The position numbers were made by a program, and so were the translations under genes. DNA of 17,920 nucleotides. Source: an uncultured Flavobacteriaceae bacterium. GTDB lineage: Bacteria; Bacteroidota; Bacteroidia; Flavobacteriales; Flavobacteriaceae. Positions 6,476-13,583 of the stretch are shown piece after piece. The number at the start of each line of letters is the position of its first letter. Within the stretch, counting starts at the first letter, position 1. The stretch lies in NCBI GenBank assembly GCA_945788155.1, contig CALZKX010000254.1, forward strand, positions 1-17,920, given 5' to 3'. The notes beneath the pieces were generated by a model, which was given only the letters and a program-made list of their open reading frames with translations, ran no database searches and was not told the origin of the DNA.

Positions 6476-8122
6476 ATGAATAAGATTTTTTTATCAGCAC
6501 TTATAATTACTTTGATTGCTCCTTTTACATTGATTAATGCACAAGGATTACTTCAAGAAAAGCATGATTTCACAAGGCAAGACACGTTGCGAGGCAGCAT
6601 TACTCCTGAGCGTGAATGGTGGGATTTAACGTATTACCACTTAGATATTAAAGTAGATCCAGACAACAAATACATTTCTGGTAAAAATACAGTACAGTAT
6701 AAAGTATTAAAGCCACATAATCTTTTACAAATAGATCTTCAAAGTCCATTACAGATTACCAAAGTGACTCAAAATGGCAAAAATCTAGAAGTAAAGCACG
6801 ATGGTAATGCGCACTTCGTTACATTAAAAGACACGCAGGTAGTTGGTGAAGTAAACTCACTAGAAATACATTATAAAGGAAATCCACAAGTTGCAAAAAA
6901 TGCACCTTGGGATGGTGGTTTCTCTTGGAAAAAGGATACCAATGGGAAGCATTTTGTTGCAACTTCTTGTCAAGGTTTAGGAGCAAGCGTTTGGTGGCCA
7001 AACAAAGACCATATGTACGATGAAGTAGACAGCATGCTAATTAGTGTTACCAACCCAAAAGGTTTAATGAATGTATCAAATGGTAGATTAAGAAAACTTG
7101 AAGAAAACAATGACAATACTGTAACCTCGCATTGGTTTGTAAACAATCCTATAAACAACTATGGCGTGAATGTAAACATAGGAGATTATGTGCGTTTTTC
7201 AGAGGTATTTGATGGAGAAAAAGGCAATCTAGATATGGATTATTATGTGCTTCGTGATAATCTTGAAAAAGCAAAAGTACATTTTAAGGATGCACCAAAA
7301 ATGATGAAAGCTTTTGAACACTGGTTTGGACCATATCCCTTTTATGAAGATGGCTTTAAACTGGTTGAAGTACCCTATTTAGGTATGGAACATCAAAGCT
7401 CTATAACCTATGGTAATAAGTATATGAAAGGATATTTAGGTCGTGATTTCTCTGGATATGGTTGGGGCTTAAAATTCGATTATATTATTATTCACGAGTC
7501 TGGACATGAGTGGTTTGCCAATAACATAACCTATAAAGATATCGCTGATATGTGGATTCATGAAAGCTTTACAACGTATTCTGAAAATCTTTTTGTTGAG
7601 TATTATTATGGAAAAAAAGCAGGAAGCGAATATGTAATTGGAAGTGGCAAAAATATTCAAAATGACAGACCAATCATTGGGCATTACAACGTAAATAAAG
7701 AAGGCTCTGGCGATATGTATCTCAAAGGAGCCTATATGATTCACACCTTAAGACAACTTATTGAAGATGATAAAAAATGGCGAATGATATTACGTGGTTT
7801 AAACGAAACATTTTACCATAAAACAGTTACCACCAAGGAAGTTGAAGACTATTTAAGTAAAACCTCTGGAATAGATTTAACCGAGTTTTTTAACCAGTAT
7901 TTAAGAGATGTTCGTATTCCTACTTTGGAGTATAAAATTGAAAACAATACCTTAAAATATCGTTATACCAATATCATAGAAAACTTTGATATGCCTTTTA
8001 TAGTAACTATCAATAATAAACAACAATGGCTATTTCCAAAAGCTGAATGGAAAACGATGAGCATTAAAGGCGATGATATAAAAATTGATGAGAACTTCTT
8101 AGTCTATTCAAGCAAATTGTAA
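6476..8122 (+). CDS. secreted M1-family zinc aminopeptidase
   Basis: A 548-residue protein with a signal peptide (about 1-22, ending INA). It has the N-terminal beta-saddle domain of M1 enzymes (about 45-255), followed by the thermolysin-like catalytic domain. The zinc site is HESGH with His340, Glu341 and His344, plus Glu363 in MWIHESFTTYSE, giving the HExxH-x18-E pattern. The exopeptidase loop reads GMEHQ (303-307) in place of the common GAMEN/GGMEN. The tyrosine in DMYLKGAY is a good candidate for the transition-state-stabilising residue. It is shorter than the roughly 850-residue PepN type because the C-terminal helical domain is missing, as in many Bacteroidota M1 proteins. It likely trims peptides in the periplasm or outside, complementing the M28 enzyme encoded 15 bases upstream. 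The next gene starts 5 bases after its stop. Confidence 0.9.
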   Translation: MNKIFLSALIITLIAPFTLINAQGLLQEKHDFTRQDTLRGSITPEREWWDLTYYHLDIKVDPDNKYISGKNTVQYKVLKPHNLLQIDLQSPLQITKVTQNGKNLEVKHDGNAHFVTLKDTQVVGEVNSLEIHYKGNPQVAKNAPWDGGFSWKKDTNGKHFVATSCQGLGASVWWPNKDHMYDEVDSMLISVTNPKGLMNVSNGRLRKLEENNDNTVTSHWFVNNPINNYGVNVNIGDYVRFSEVFDGEKGNLDMDYYVLRDNLEKAKVHFKDAPKMMKAFEHWFGPYPFYEDGFKLVEVPYLGMEHQSSITYGNKYMKGYLGRDFSGYGWGLKFDYIIIHESGHEWFANNITYKDIADMWIHESFTTYSENLFVEYYYGKKAGSEYVIGSGKNIQNDRPIIGHYNVNKEGSGDMYLKGAYMIHTLRQLIEDDKKWRMILRGLNETFYHKTVTTKEVEDYLSKTSGIDLTEFFNQYLRDVRIPTLEYKIENNTLKYRYTNIIENFDMPFIVTINNKQQWLFPKAEWKTMSIKGDDIKIDENFLVYSSKL

Positions 8123-8127
8123 AACTT

Positions 8128-8691
8128 GTGGATTATCCTGAACTATATTTTGAATGCGATGTAGATTGGTACGATTGGTTAGTACAAAATCACAAAAATG
8201 CCAATGGTGTCTATCTAATATTCTACAAGTTAGAAATGAACGTTCCAACCATGCGTTGGGAAGAAGCCGTTAAAGTAGCCCTTTGTTTTGGCTGGATAGA
8301 CTCCACTGTAAAAAGCTTAGGTAATGGAAAACGACGACAGTATTTTACACCAAGAAATCCTAAAAGTGTTTGGAGTGCTTTAAATAAACGCTATGTTATA
8401 GAATTGAAAAAAAACAATCTTATTCAACCAAGTGGTTATCATAAAATAGAAATCGCCAAACAAAATGGTATGTGGACATTTTTAGATGATGTCGAAAATT
8501 TAATAATCCCAAACGACTTACAACTAGCATTTAACACTAATAAAGAAGCCCATACAAATTACCAAAACTTTGCTCCTAGTTACCGAAAATCTTATTTATA
8601 TTGGCTAAAGCAGGCTAAGCGGGAAGCTACACGACAAAATAGGATTGAAAAAATTATTGAGCATTGTGAGCAAAATAAAAAAATGCGTTAA
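8128..8691 (+). CDS. YdeI/OmpD-associated (OmdA-like) family protein
   Basis: A 187-residue cytoplasmic-type protein with no signal peptide. Family features are the N-terminal segment with NGVYLIFYK and WEEAVKVALCFGWIDS, the central RRQYFTPRNPKSVWS, and the C-terminal OmdA-like block SYLYWLKQAKREATRQNRIEKII. Members are annotated as YdeI/OmpD-associated or bacteriocin-protection proteins, but the biochemical role is not established. The start is GTG at 8128; no in-frame ATG lies between the upstream stop and the conserved region. The 5-base gap after the M1 peptidase gene indicates co-transcription and probably translational coupling. Confidence 0.85.
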   Translation: MDYPELYFECDVDWYDWLVQNHKNANGVYLIFYKLEMNVPTMRWEEAVKVALCFGWIDSTVKSLGNGKRRQYFTPRNPKSVWSALNKRYVIELKKNNLIQPSGYHKIEIAKQNGMWTFLDDVENLIIPNDLQLAFNTNKEAHTNYQNFAPSYRKSYLYWLKQAKREATRQNRIEKIIEHCEQNKKMR

Positions 8692-8732
8692 CAACTCTTT
8701 AAGAATAGTTCTTCTTAAATTCGCTATTTTCG
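8690..8732 (+). promoter_or_regulatory. hairpin plus promoter-like block before the PepSY-TM gene
   Basis: TTAACAACTCTTTAAGAA follows and overlaps the preceding stop codon. TTTAAGAA (8698-8705) and TTCTTAAA (8712-8719) are perfect inverted repeats with a 6-base loop. TATTTTCG at 8725-8732 is one base off the TAnnTTTG -7 element, 20 bases after AAGAA. A near-copy of the block lies at 9302-9347. It may be a promoter, a weak terminator or both. Confidence 0.35.
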
Positions 8733-8750
8733 ACCTCAAATAAATTGCCT

Positions 8751-9305
8751 TTGAACAAAAAAACTAGAGCACTTGCTAAACAATCACGATGGTTTAGGCG
8801 TTTACATAAAACGGTTGCTATTCCGTTAGTAGCTTTTTTGTTTTTGGTTGGTATTACAGGTTTACTGCTTACTTGGAAAAACGAATTACAATTAAAGCCT
8901 CCCTCAAAAAACGTCTCCCAACAAAAAAACCTCATTGGATTACAAACAATTGAAACTATTGCAATAAACTATATAGATTCCCTAAAGCTAGATAATACCA
9001 TAAATCGTATAGATTACAGACCATATAAAGGCATTGCCAAAGTACGTTTTGAATACCATTTTACCGAATTACAAATAAACAGCTACACAGGAGATATTAT
9101 GTCTACCAAACAACGCACAGCCGATATTATTGAAATGATTCACGATGGTAGTATTGTGGATTATCTTTTTAAATCAGACTCGCATTATACAAAATTACTC
9201 TACTCAACCATTACGTCATTAGGTCTAATACTTCTTTCTATTAGTGGTTTTATTATGTGGCTTCGACCTAAACAAATTAAAAATATAAAACAAAAAAAGC
9301 ATTAA
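8751..9305 (+). CDS. small PepSY-associated transmembrane (PepSY-TM) protein
   Basis: About 184 residues. An N-terminal basic stretch with RWFRRLHKTVAIPL leads into a first membrane helix (about 21-42, VAFLFLVGITGLLLTW), then an extracytoplasmic PepSY-like loop of about 105 residues (INSYTGDI, IEMIHDGSIVDYLF), and a second helix near the C-terminus (about 152-172) closing with MWLRPKQ. This is the minimal two-helix form of the PepSY-TM family, whose larger members are found with siderophore uptake or act as ferric reductases. No heme-ligand set can be assigned here beyond His19 and a few other histidines. There is no ATG start: TTG at 8751 (giving MNKKT) or TTG at 8745 must be used, and I prefer 8751 because it starts at the conserved KKTRALAK region. 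Function is unknown. Confidence 0.75.
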   Translation: MNKKTRALAKQSRWFRRLHKTVAIPLVAFLFLVGITGLLLTWKNELQLKPPSKNVSQQKNLIGLQTIETIAINYIDSLKLDNTINRIDYRPYKGIAKVRFEYHFTELQINSYTGDIMSTKQRTADIIEMIHDGSIVDYLFKSDSHYTKLLYSTITSLGLILLSISGFIMWLRPKQIKNIKQKKH

Positions 9306-9347
9306 CATCTCTTTAAGAAAATCCTATTAGATTTTCTTTAATTTACG
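9302..9347 (+). promoter_or_regulatory. hairpin plus promoter-like block before the BNR propeller gene
   Basis: TTAACATCTCTTTAAGAA overlaps the preceding stop codon, as at 8689. AAGAAAATC (9315-9323) pairs with GATTTTCTT (9330-9338) across a 6-base loop. TAATTTACG (9339-9347) begins 20 bases after AAGAA, the same offset as the -7-like element of the upstream copy. No T-run follows, so it is a poor terminator. Confidence 0.35.
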
Positions 9348-9373
9348 GTTTACAATTCTAACCAAAAATCAAA

Positions 9374-12300
9374 ATGAAAAAATTCTTTTCAATAGTAATG
9401 CTTTTTTGCATTACACTACTTTCCGCACAGGAATTTTCAATGGATTTAGTAAAAAACATGAAACCTCGAAATATTGGTCCTGGAGGCATGTCTGGTCGTG
9501 TCACAGCAATCGATGTTGTTACTAGTAATCCAGATGTTATGTATGTAGGCACCGCTTCTGGAGGCTTATGGAAATCTACTTCTGGAGGTATAAAATGGGA
9601 TCCAATCTTCGATAGTGAAGTAACTGCTTCTATTGGTGCTGTAGCCATTCAACAATCAAACCCAAGCGTGATTTGGGTTGGTACTGGAGAAGGAAACCCA
9701 AGAAACAGTTTAAATGGTGGCTATGGAATATACAAATCCCTTGATGGAGGGAAAAGCTGGACATCAATGGGATTGGAAAAAACACGCCATATACATCGAG
9801 TAATTATAGACCCTACAAATCCTGAAGTGGTTTATGTTGGTGCCATTGGGTCGCCTTGGGGAGAACATCCAGAACGTGGTGTTTACAAAACAACTGATGG
9901 TGGTAAAACATGGCACAAAATTCTATTTGCAAACAATAAAACAGGAGCAGCCGATTTGGTAATGGATCCAACAAATCCAAACAAATTAATAGCTGCAATG
10001 TGGGAACACAAGCGAGACCCATGGTTTTTTAACTCTGGTGGCGAAGGTTCAGGGTTGCACATCACTCATGATGGTGGAAATACATGGAAAAAATTAACAT
10101 CAAAAGATGGTTTGCCAAAAGGTAATTTAGGCAGAATTGGTATTGGTATTGCTACCAATAAGCCAAATATTGTTTACGCCTTAATTGAAGCAAAAAAGAA
10201 TGCATTATATAAAAGTGAAGATGGTGGTTTTACTTGGAAAATGATAAATGATAAATCTAGTGGCAGAGGTGCTGGTGGCATTGGTAACAGGCCCTTTTAC
10301 TATTCAGATATTCATGTGGATCCTGAAAATGAAAACCGCGTATATTCGGTATTTACTTATGTTAACGTAAGTGAAGATGGAGGTAAAAGCTTTTCGCCGT
10401 TAATGCCAGCTTATGGTGTTAGCAATGGTGTACATCCTGATCATCATGCTTGGTGGATACATCCAACCGATGGCAGTTTTATGATGGATGGAAATGATGG
10501 TGGATTCAACATCACTCATGATGGTGGAAAAACATGGCGTTTTATAGGTAATATTCCTGTAGCACAATTTTATCATATTAATGTTGACAATGAATTTCCA
10601 TATAATGTATATGGTGGCATGCAAGACAATGGTTCATGGAGAGGTCCTGCTTATGTATGGAAAGACCAAGGCATTAGAAATTCCTATTGGCAAGAAATAT
10701 CGTTTGGTGATGGTTTTGATGTCATTCCCGATAAAGACGATTCTCGTTATGGATTTACTATGAGCCAGCAAGGTAATGTAAGTCGTTACGATTGGAAAAC
10801 AGGAAACAATTATGGCATTAGACCAACACATCCAGATCCAGATGTAAAATTGAGATTCAACTGGAATTCTGCCATAAATATAGATCCTTTTGATAATAGT
10901 ACGATTTATTTTGGAAGTCAATTTGTACATAAATCGACAGATAAAGGATTGACATGGACAGCTATTTCACCAGATTTAACAACCAACGATCCTGAAAAGC
11001 AAAAACAACACGAAAGTGGAGGCCTATCAATGGATGCTACAGGAGCAGAAAACCACACTACAATTCTCGTTATTGAACCTTCTCCTGTTGAAAAAGACAT
11101 GCTTTGGGTTGGTACCGATGATGGTCGAGTTCATTTCACTCAAAATGGAGGAGCAAGTTGGATTGAAGTAACACAAAACATTAAAGGGTTACCTTCTGGA
11201 AGCTGGATTCCGCAAATTAAAGCATCCAACAAAAATAAAGGCGAAGCCCTTTTGGTCGCTAACGATTATAGACGTTTTAACTACACACCTTATGTTTTTA
11301 GAACTACAGATTACGGAAAAACCTGGACTAGAATTGTCGATGGTAACGACGTAGAGAGTTATGCATTGGCTATTATAGAAGATATTGAAGAGCCAAATTT
11401 AATATTTTTAGGAACTGACGATGGCTTATATGTTTCGATAGATGCTGGAAATAAATGGACAAAATGGACTGAGGGCTTCCCTACAACCTCAGTTAAAGAC
11501 CTTGTTATTCATCCTCGTGAACATGATTTGGTAATCGGCACATTTGGAAGAGCAGCTTGGGTTTTAGATGATATTCGTCCATTACGTGAAATTGCCAGTA
11601 ACAAAGCCGTTTTAAATAATAAACTAACATTATTTAATCCTCCTACAGCGTATCAAGCTGCTTACCAACAACCAACAGGAAGTCGTTTTGGTGCTGATGC
11701 CATGTATAATGGCGATAATCGCCCTCGTGGAGCTATCATGTCGTACTTTGTTAAAGTTGATGATAAAAAAAAGGAAATGCCAAAAACGGATGATTCAAAG
11801 AAAAAGAAAAAAAGCAAAAAGAGTAAAGATGAAGTTGTTGAAAAACCTGTCGAAAAAGCTGAAAGCAAAGTAAAATGGGATTCTGTCCATATGAATATTT
11901 ATGATGGAGACAGGCTCATTAGAACACTAAAACGTAAAGCTCCAAAGGAAAGCGGATTACACAAATGGACATGGTACATGAATGAAAAAGGAGGTGATAG
12001 GCCATCAAGAAGTATTCGTCCACGTAGAGGTGAACCAGGAGGTGTTAGTGTGAAACCGGGAACATATAAAGTAGTAATGAGTTTTGGTGACCAAACTTCA
12101 GAAACCAATATTACTGTAGCGCCAGATCCAAGGTTAAATGTTGACATGAATTCTATTAACGAAGTTTACAATGCCTCTAAAGAAGTTGAAAAAATCACCC
12201 AAGTTGCTGCTGATGCCGTTAAGCAATTAATTGAAAGTAAAAACATCGCAACAGAGTACAGTAAGATGTTAGCAAAGCTTGATAAAAAAGCGCATAAAGA

Positions 12301-12631
12301 TAACATTAAAGCTTCAAAAGATATTGTAAAACGCATCGATGAAGTTTTAGAACTATATTTAGGTAAGGTAGATAAAAGACAAGGAATTACCAGCGATCCA
12401 AATGTAAATATAATGCAACGTATTTTTGGTGCAGCTTCTTATATTAGATCAAGAAAAAGTGGCATCACTTCAACAGAACGTACTTTAATGAAAAATGCAA
12501 AAGATGCATTAAATAGTGCACTTGAAAAAACCAATACGTTTTTTAATGGCGAGTGGAATCCTTATAAAGCTTCAATGGAAAACCTAAGCTTATCGCCTTT
12601 TAAAGAAATTAAATCTTTTAAACTGGATTAA
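9374..12631 (+). CDS. secreted BNR/Asp-box (sortilin-VPS10-like) beta-propeller protein
   Basis: A 1085-residue exported protein with a signal peptide at 1-18 (FFSIVMLFCITLLSA). It contains about ten Asp-box motifs of the form S/T-x-D-x-G-x-T/S-W, for example KSLDGGKSW, KTTDGGKTW, ITHDGGNTW, KSEDGGFTW, ITHDGGKTW, RTTDYGKTW and VSIDAGNKW. These are spread over residues about 60-700 and form WD40/YVTN/BNR-type propellers like VPS10/sortilin. Proteins of this type are often labelled glycosyl hydrolases, but no catalytic residues can be assigned. A lysine-rich linker lies at about 797-830 (KKKKKSKKSK). An FlgD-like beta domain follows (about 838-920; MNIYDGDRLIRTL, PGTYKVVMSFGD), then a charged helical C-terminal region. 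No type IX sorting tail is visible. It is the last gene of its run and ends at a convergent terminator. A surface or periplasmic ligand-binding role is inferred. Confidence 0.85.
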   Translation: MKKFFSIVMLFCITLLSAQEFSMDLVKNMKPRNIGPGGMSGRVTAIDVVTSNPDVMYVGTASGGLWKSTSGGIKWDPIFDSEVTASIGAVAIQQSNPSVIWVGTGEGNPRNSLNGGYGIYKSLDGGKSWTSMGLEKTRHIHRVIIDPTNPEVVYVGAIGSPWGEHPERGVYKTTDGGKTWHKILFANNKTGAADLVMDPTNPNKLIAAMWEHKRDPWFFNSGGEGSGLHITHDGGNTWKKLTSKDGLPKGNLGRIGIGIATNKPNIVYALIEAKKNALYKSEDGGFTWKMINDKSSGRGAGGIGNRPFYYSDIHVDPENENRVYSVFTYVNVSEDGGKSFSPLMPAYGVSNGVHPDHHAWWIHPTDGSFMMDGNDGGFNITHDGGKTWRFIGNIPVAQFYHINVDNEFPYNVYGGMQDNGSWRGPAYVWKDQGIRNSYWQEISFGDGFDVIPDKDDSRYGFTMSQQGNVSRYDWKTGNNYGIRPTHPDPDVKLRFNWNSAINIDPFDNSTIYFGSQFVHKSTDKGLTWTAISPDLTTNDPEKQKQHESGGLSMDATGAENHTTILVIEPSPVEKDMLWVGTDDGRVHFTQNGGASWIEVTQNIKGLPSGSWIPQIKASNKNKGEALLVANDYRRFNYTPYVFRTTDYGKTWTRIVDGNDVESYALAIIEDIEEPNLIFLGTDDGLYVSIDAGNKWTKWTEGFPTTSVKDLVIHPREHDLVIGTFGRAAWVLDDIRPLREIASNKAVLNNKLTLFNPPTAYQAAYQQPTGSRFGADAMYNGDNRPRGAIMSYFVKVDDKKKEMPKTDDSKKKKKSKKSKDEVVEKPVEKAESKVKWDSVHMNIYDGDRLIRTLKRKAPKESGLHKWTWYMNEKGGDRPSRSIRPRRGEPGGVSVKPGTYKVVMSFGDQTSETNITVAPDPRLNVDMNSINEVYNASKEVEKITQVAADAVKQLIESKNIATEYSKMLAKLDKKAHKDNIKASKDIVKRIDEVLELYLGKVDKRQGITSDPNVNIMQRIFGAASYIRSRKSGITSTERTLMKNAKDALNSALEKTNTFFNGEWNPYKASMENLSLSPFKEIKSFKLD
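10059..10537 (+). repeat. 29-base duplicated Asp-box coding segment
   Basis: The sequences at 10059-10087 and 10509-10537 match at 28 of 29 positions and encode the same ITHDGG(N/K)TW Asp-box. Nucleotide-level identity across 450 bases is higher than between the other boxes of this protein, suggesting recent internal copying or conversion. Confidence 0.6.
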
Positions 12632-12652
12632 ACAATTAATTGATAAAAACTA

Positions 12653-12687
12653 AAAACGCTCTGATATTTTCAGAGCGTTTTTTTATT
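12653..12687. terminator. convergent, probably bidirectional terminator
   Basis: Perfect stem AAAACGCTCTG (12653-12663) with CAGAGCGTTTT (12671-12681) and a 7-base loop. A T-run follows on the + strand. The A-tract before the stem serves as a short T-run for the oppositely transcribed regulator. It lies 21 bases after the BNR gene stop and 15 bases from the end of the Crp/Fnr gene. Confidence 0.88.
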
Positions 12688-12702
12688 TTAAAGTGACTAA
12701 TT

Positions 12703-13380
12703 TTATTCTACGCGTCTCAAACCTTCAATATCCTCTATTTTTATATACTTCCCAATAGTAGATATAAATCCTTCTTTTTTAAACTGAGATAAAACTCTAA
12801 TTACCGACTCGGTAGCAGTCCCAACAATACTTGCAAAGTCTTCACGTGATAAAAGCACGCTTAAAGTGCCATCAGGGTTCGTGCCAAAATTTTCGTCAAT
12901 ATCTAATAAAGCTTCAGCCAAACGTTGCCTAACCGATTTTTGAGCCATGTTTACAATAACATCGTCGGCTTCCCTTAAATCATCTGCCATATTCTTTAAA
13001 ATGTCCATTGTGAAATTATTATTCTTTTTTAAATCGTTTATAATTTCAGCCTTTGGAATAAAACATAATTCCATATCATTTAAAGCGGTCGCTCTTAGAT
13101 TTGTACGTTCATCACTAATTAACGATCGTTGACCAAGTATTTGTCCTTTTTCAACCAATTTTATAATCTGGTCTTTTCCATTTGCGCTTAACTTTGTAAG
13201 TTTACAAACGCCATCTTTTATACAAAATATGCCATTGAGCGATTCTCCCTCTTCAAAAATCACTTCTCCTTTTTTTATTATTCTAGAAGTTTTACAAGCA
13301 GAAATCCTAAGTAATTCTTCTTTGGTCAAAGCCTTAAGAGAATTAAATTGCCTTACTATACATTGTTCGCACTTACTCAT
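12703..13380 (-). CDS. Crp/Fnr-family transcriptional regulator
   Basis: A 225-residue protein with an N-terminal cyclic-nucleotide-binding-like sensor barrel (about 15-125; IIKKGEVIFEEGE, GIFCIKDGVCKL), a dimerisation helix (about 125-150), and a C-terminal Crp-type winged helix. The helix-turn-helix is LSREDFASIVGTATESVIRVL. By alignment, Glu191 and Arg195 match CRP Glu181/Arg185 and FNR Glu209/Arg213, which read the TGA core. FNR Ser212 is replaced by Ile194. N-terminal Cys4 and Cys7 (CEQC) with Cys29 resemble, but do not match, the FNR iron-sulfur spacing, so oxygen sensing is only possible. The gene is divergent from ccoI, and a TGA-N6-TCA palindrome lies between them, overlapping its own promoter. 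It probably controls the cbb3 oxidase genes and itself. It is not a catabolite-control Crp: no cAMP-site residues are convincing. Confidence 0.9.
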   Translation of the reverse strand: MSKCEQCIVRQFNSLKALTKEELLRISACKTSRIIKKGEVIFEEGESLNGIFCIKDGVCKLTKLSANGKDQIIKLVEKGQILGQRSLISDERTNLRATALNDMELCFIPKAEIINDLKKNNNFTMDILKNMADDLREADDVIVNMAQKSVRQRLAEALLDIDENFGTNPDGTLSVLLSREDFASIVGTATESVIRVLSQFKKEGFISTIGKYIKIEDIEGLRRVE

Positions 13381-13399
13381 ACCTAATTTCGAAGTTATG

Positions 13400-13407
13400 C
13401 AAAAATA
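13400..13407 (-). promoter_or_regulatory. -7 element of the Crp/Fnr gene
   Basis: On the minus strand this reads TATTTTTG, an exact TAnnTTTG match, 20 bases before the regulator ATG. No clear -33 TTG is seen at the expected distance. That space is instead occupied by the Fnr-type palindrome, whose centre is 22.5 bases upstream of the final G. Confidence 0.5.
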
Positions 13408-13415
13408 ACTAAAAC

Positions 13416-13429
13416 ATGATAAATATCAT
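13416..13429. promoter_or_regulatory. Crp/Fnr-type operator between the regulator and ccoI
   Basis: ATGATAAATATCAT is a palindrome with a TGA-N6-TCA core, as expected for the helix of the adjacent regulator. It shares flanking bases (AAAC before, ATTT after) with the site at 16054-16067. For ccoI its centre is 36.5 bases before the G of a CACTTTTG element (13452-13459), placing it near -41.5, a class II activator position. For the regulator it lies between -33 and -7, a repressing position. Confidence 0.65.
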
Positions 13430-13451
13430 ATTTAAATTTTTATTAACTTAA

Positions 13452-13459
13452 CACTTTTG
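13452..13459 (+). promoter_or_regulatory. candidate activator-dependent -7 element for ccoI
   Basis: CACTTTTG differs from TAnnTTTG only at the first base. Its distance to the palindrome centre is exactly that seen at ccoS (36.5 bases). A second candidate, TATATTTTG at 13467-13475, cannot be excluded. The leader to the ccoI ATG would be about 120 bases and shows no clear structure or gene. Confidence 0.35.
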
Positions 13460-13583
13460 TACTAGGTATATTTTGAGCAAATTTTATAAAAATGAGTCAA
13501 TTATTAATTTTGATTCCATCGCAGTATTCCATTGGCGAATTACATCTGTCCAATTTCAAACAAATAAATCCATAAGGTGAAAC

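Noticed and set aside
10581..10930. Overlapping open frames on both strands inside the BNR gene
   Set aside because: They are shadow frames. The long + strand frame is continuous with Asp-box motifs throughout.
11662..11868. Minus-strand frame rich in Phe/Ser opposite the lysine-rich linker
   Set aside because: The composition is simply the complement of AAA/AAG codons; there is no independent evidence for a gene.
9374..12631. Sialidase/glycoside hydrolase assignment for the Asp-box protein
   Set aside because: Asp-boxes alone do not show catalysis. I find no arginine triad or nucleophile motif, so only a propeller-type call is made.
12947..13132. Open frame on the + strand inside the Crp/Fnr gene
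   Set aside because: It is an antisense shadow of a well-supported coding region with clear family motifs.
13492..13575. A 27-codon reading frame in the ccoI leader (MSQLLILIPSQYS...)
   Set aside because: Too short, with no recognisable family and no clear ribosome-binding site. It could be a leader peptide, but nothing in the sequence supports that.
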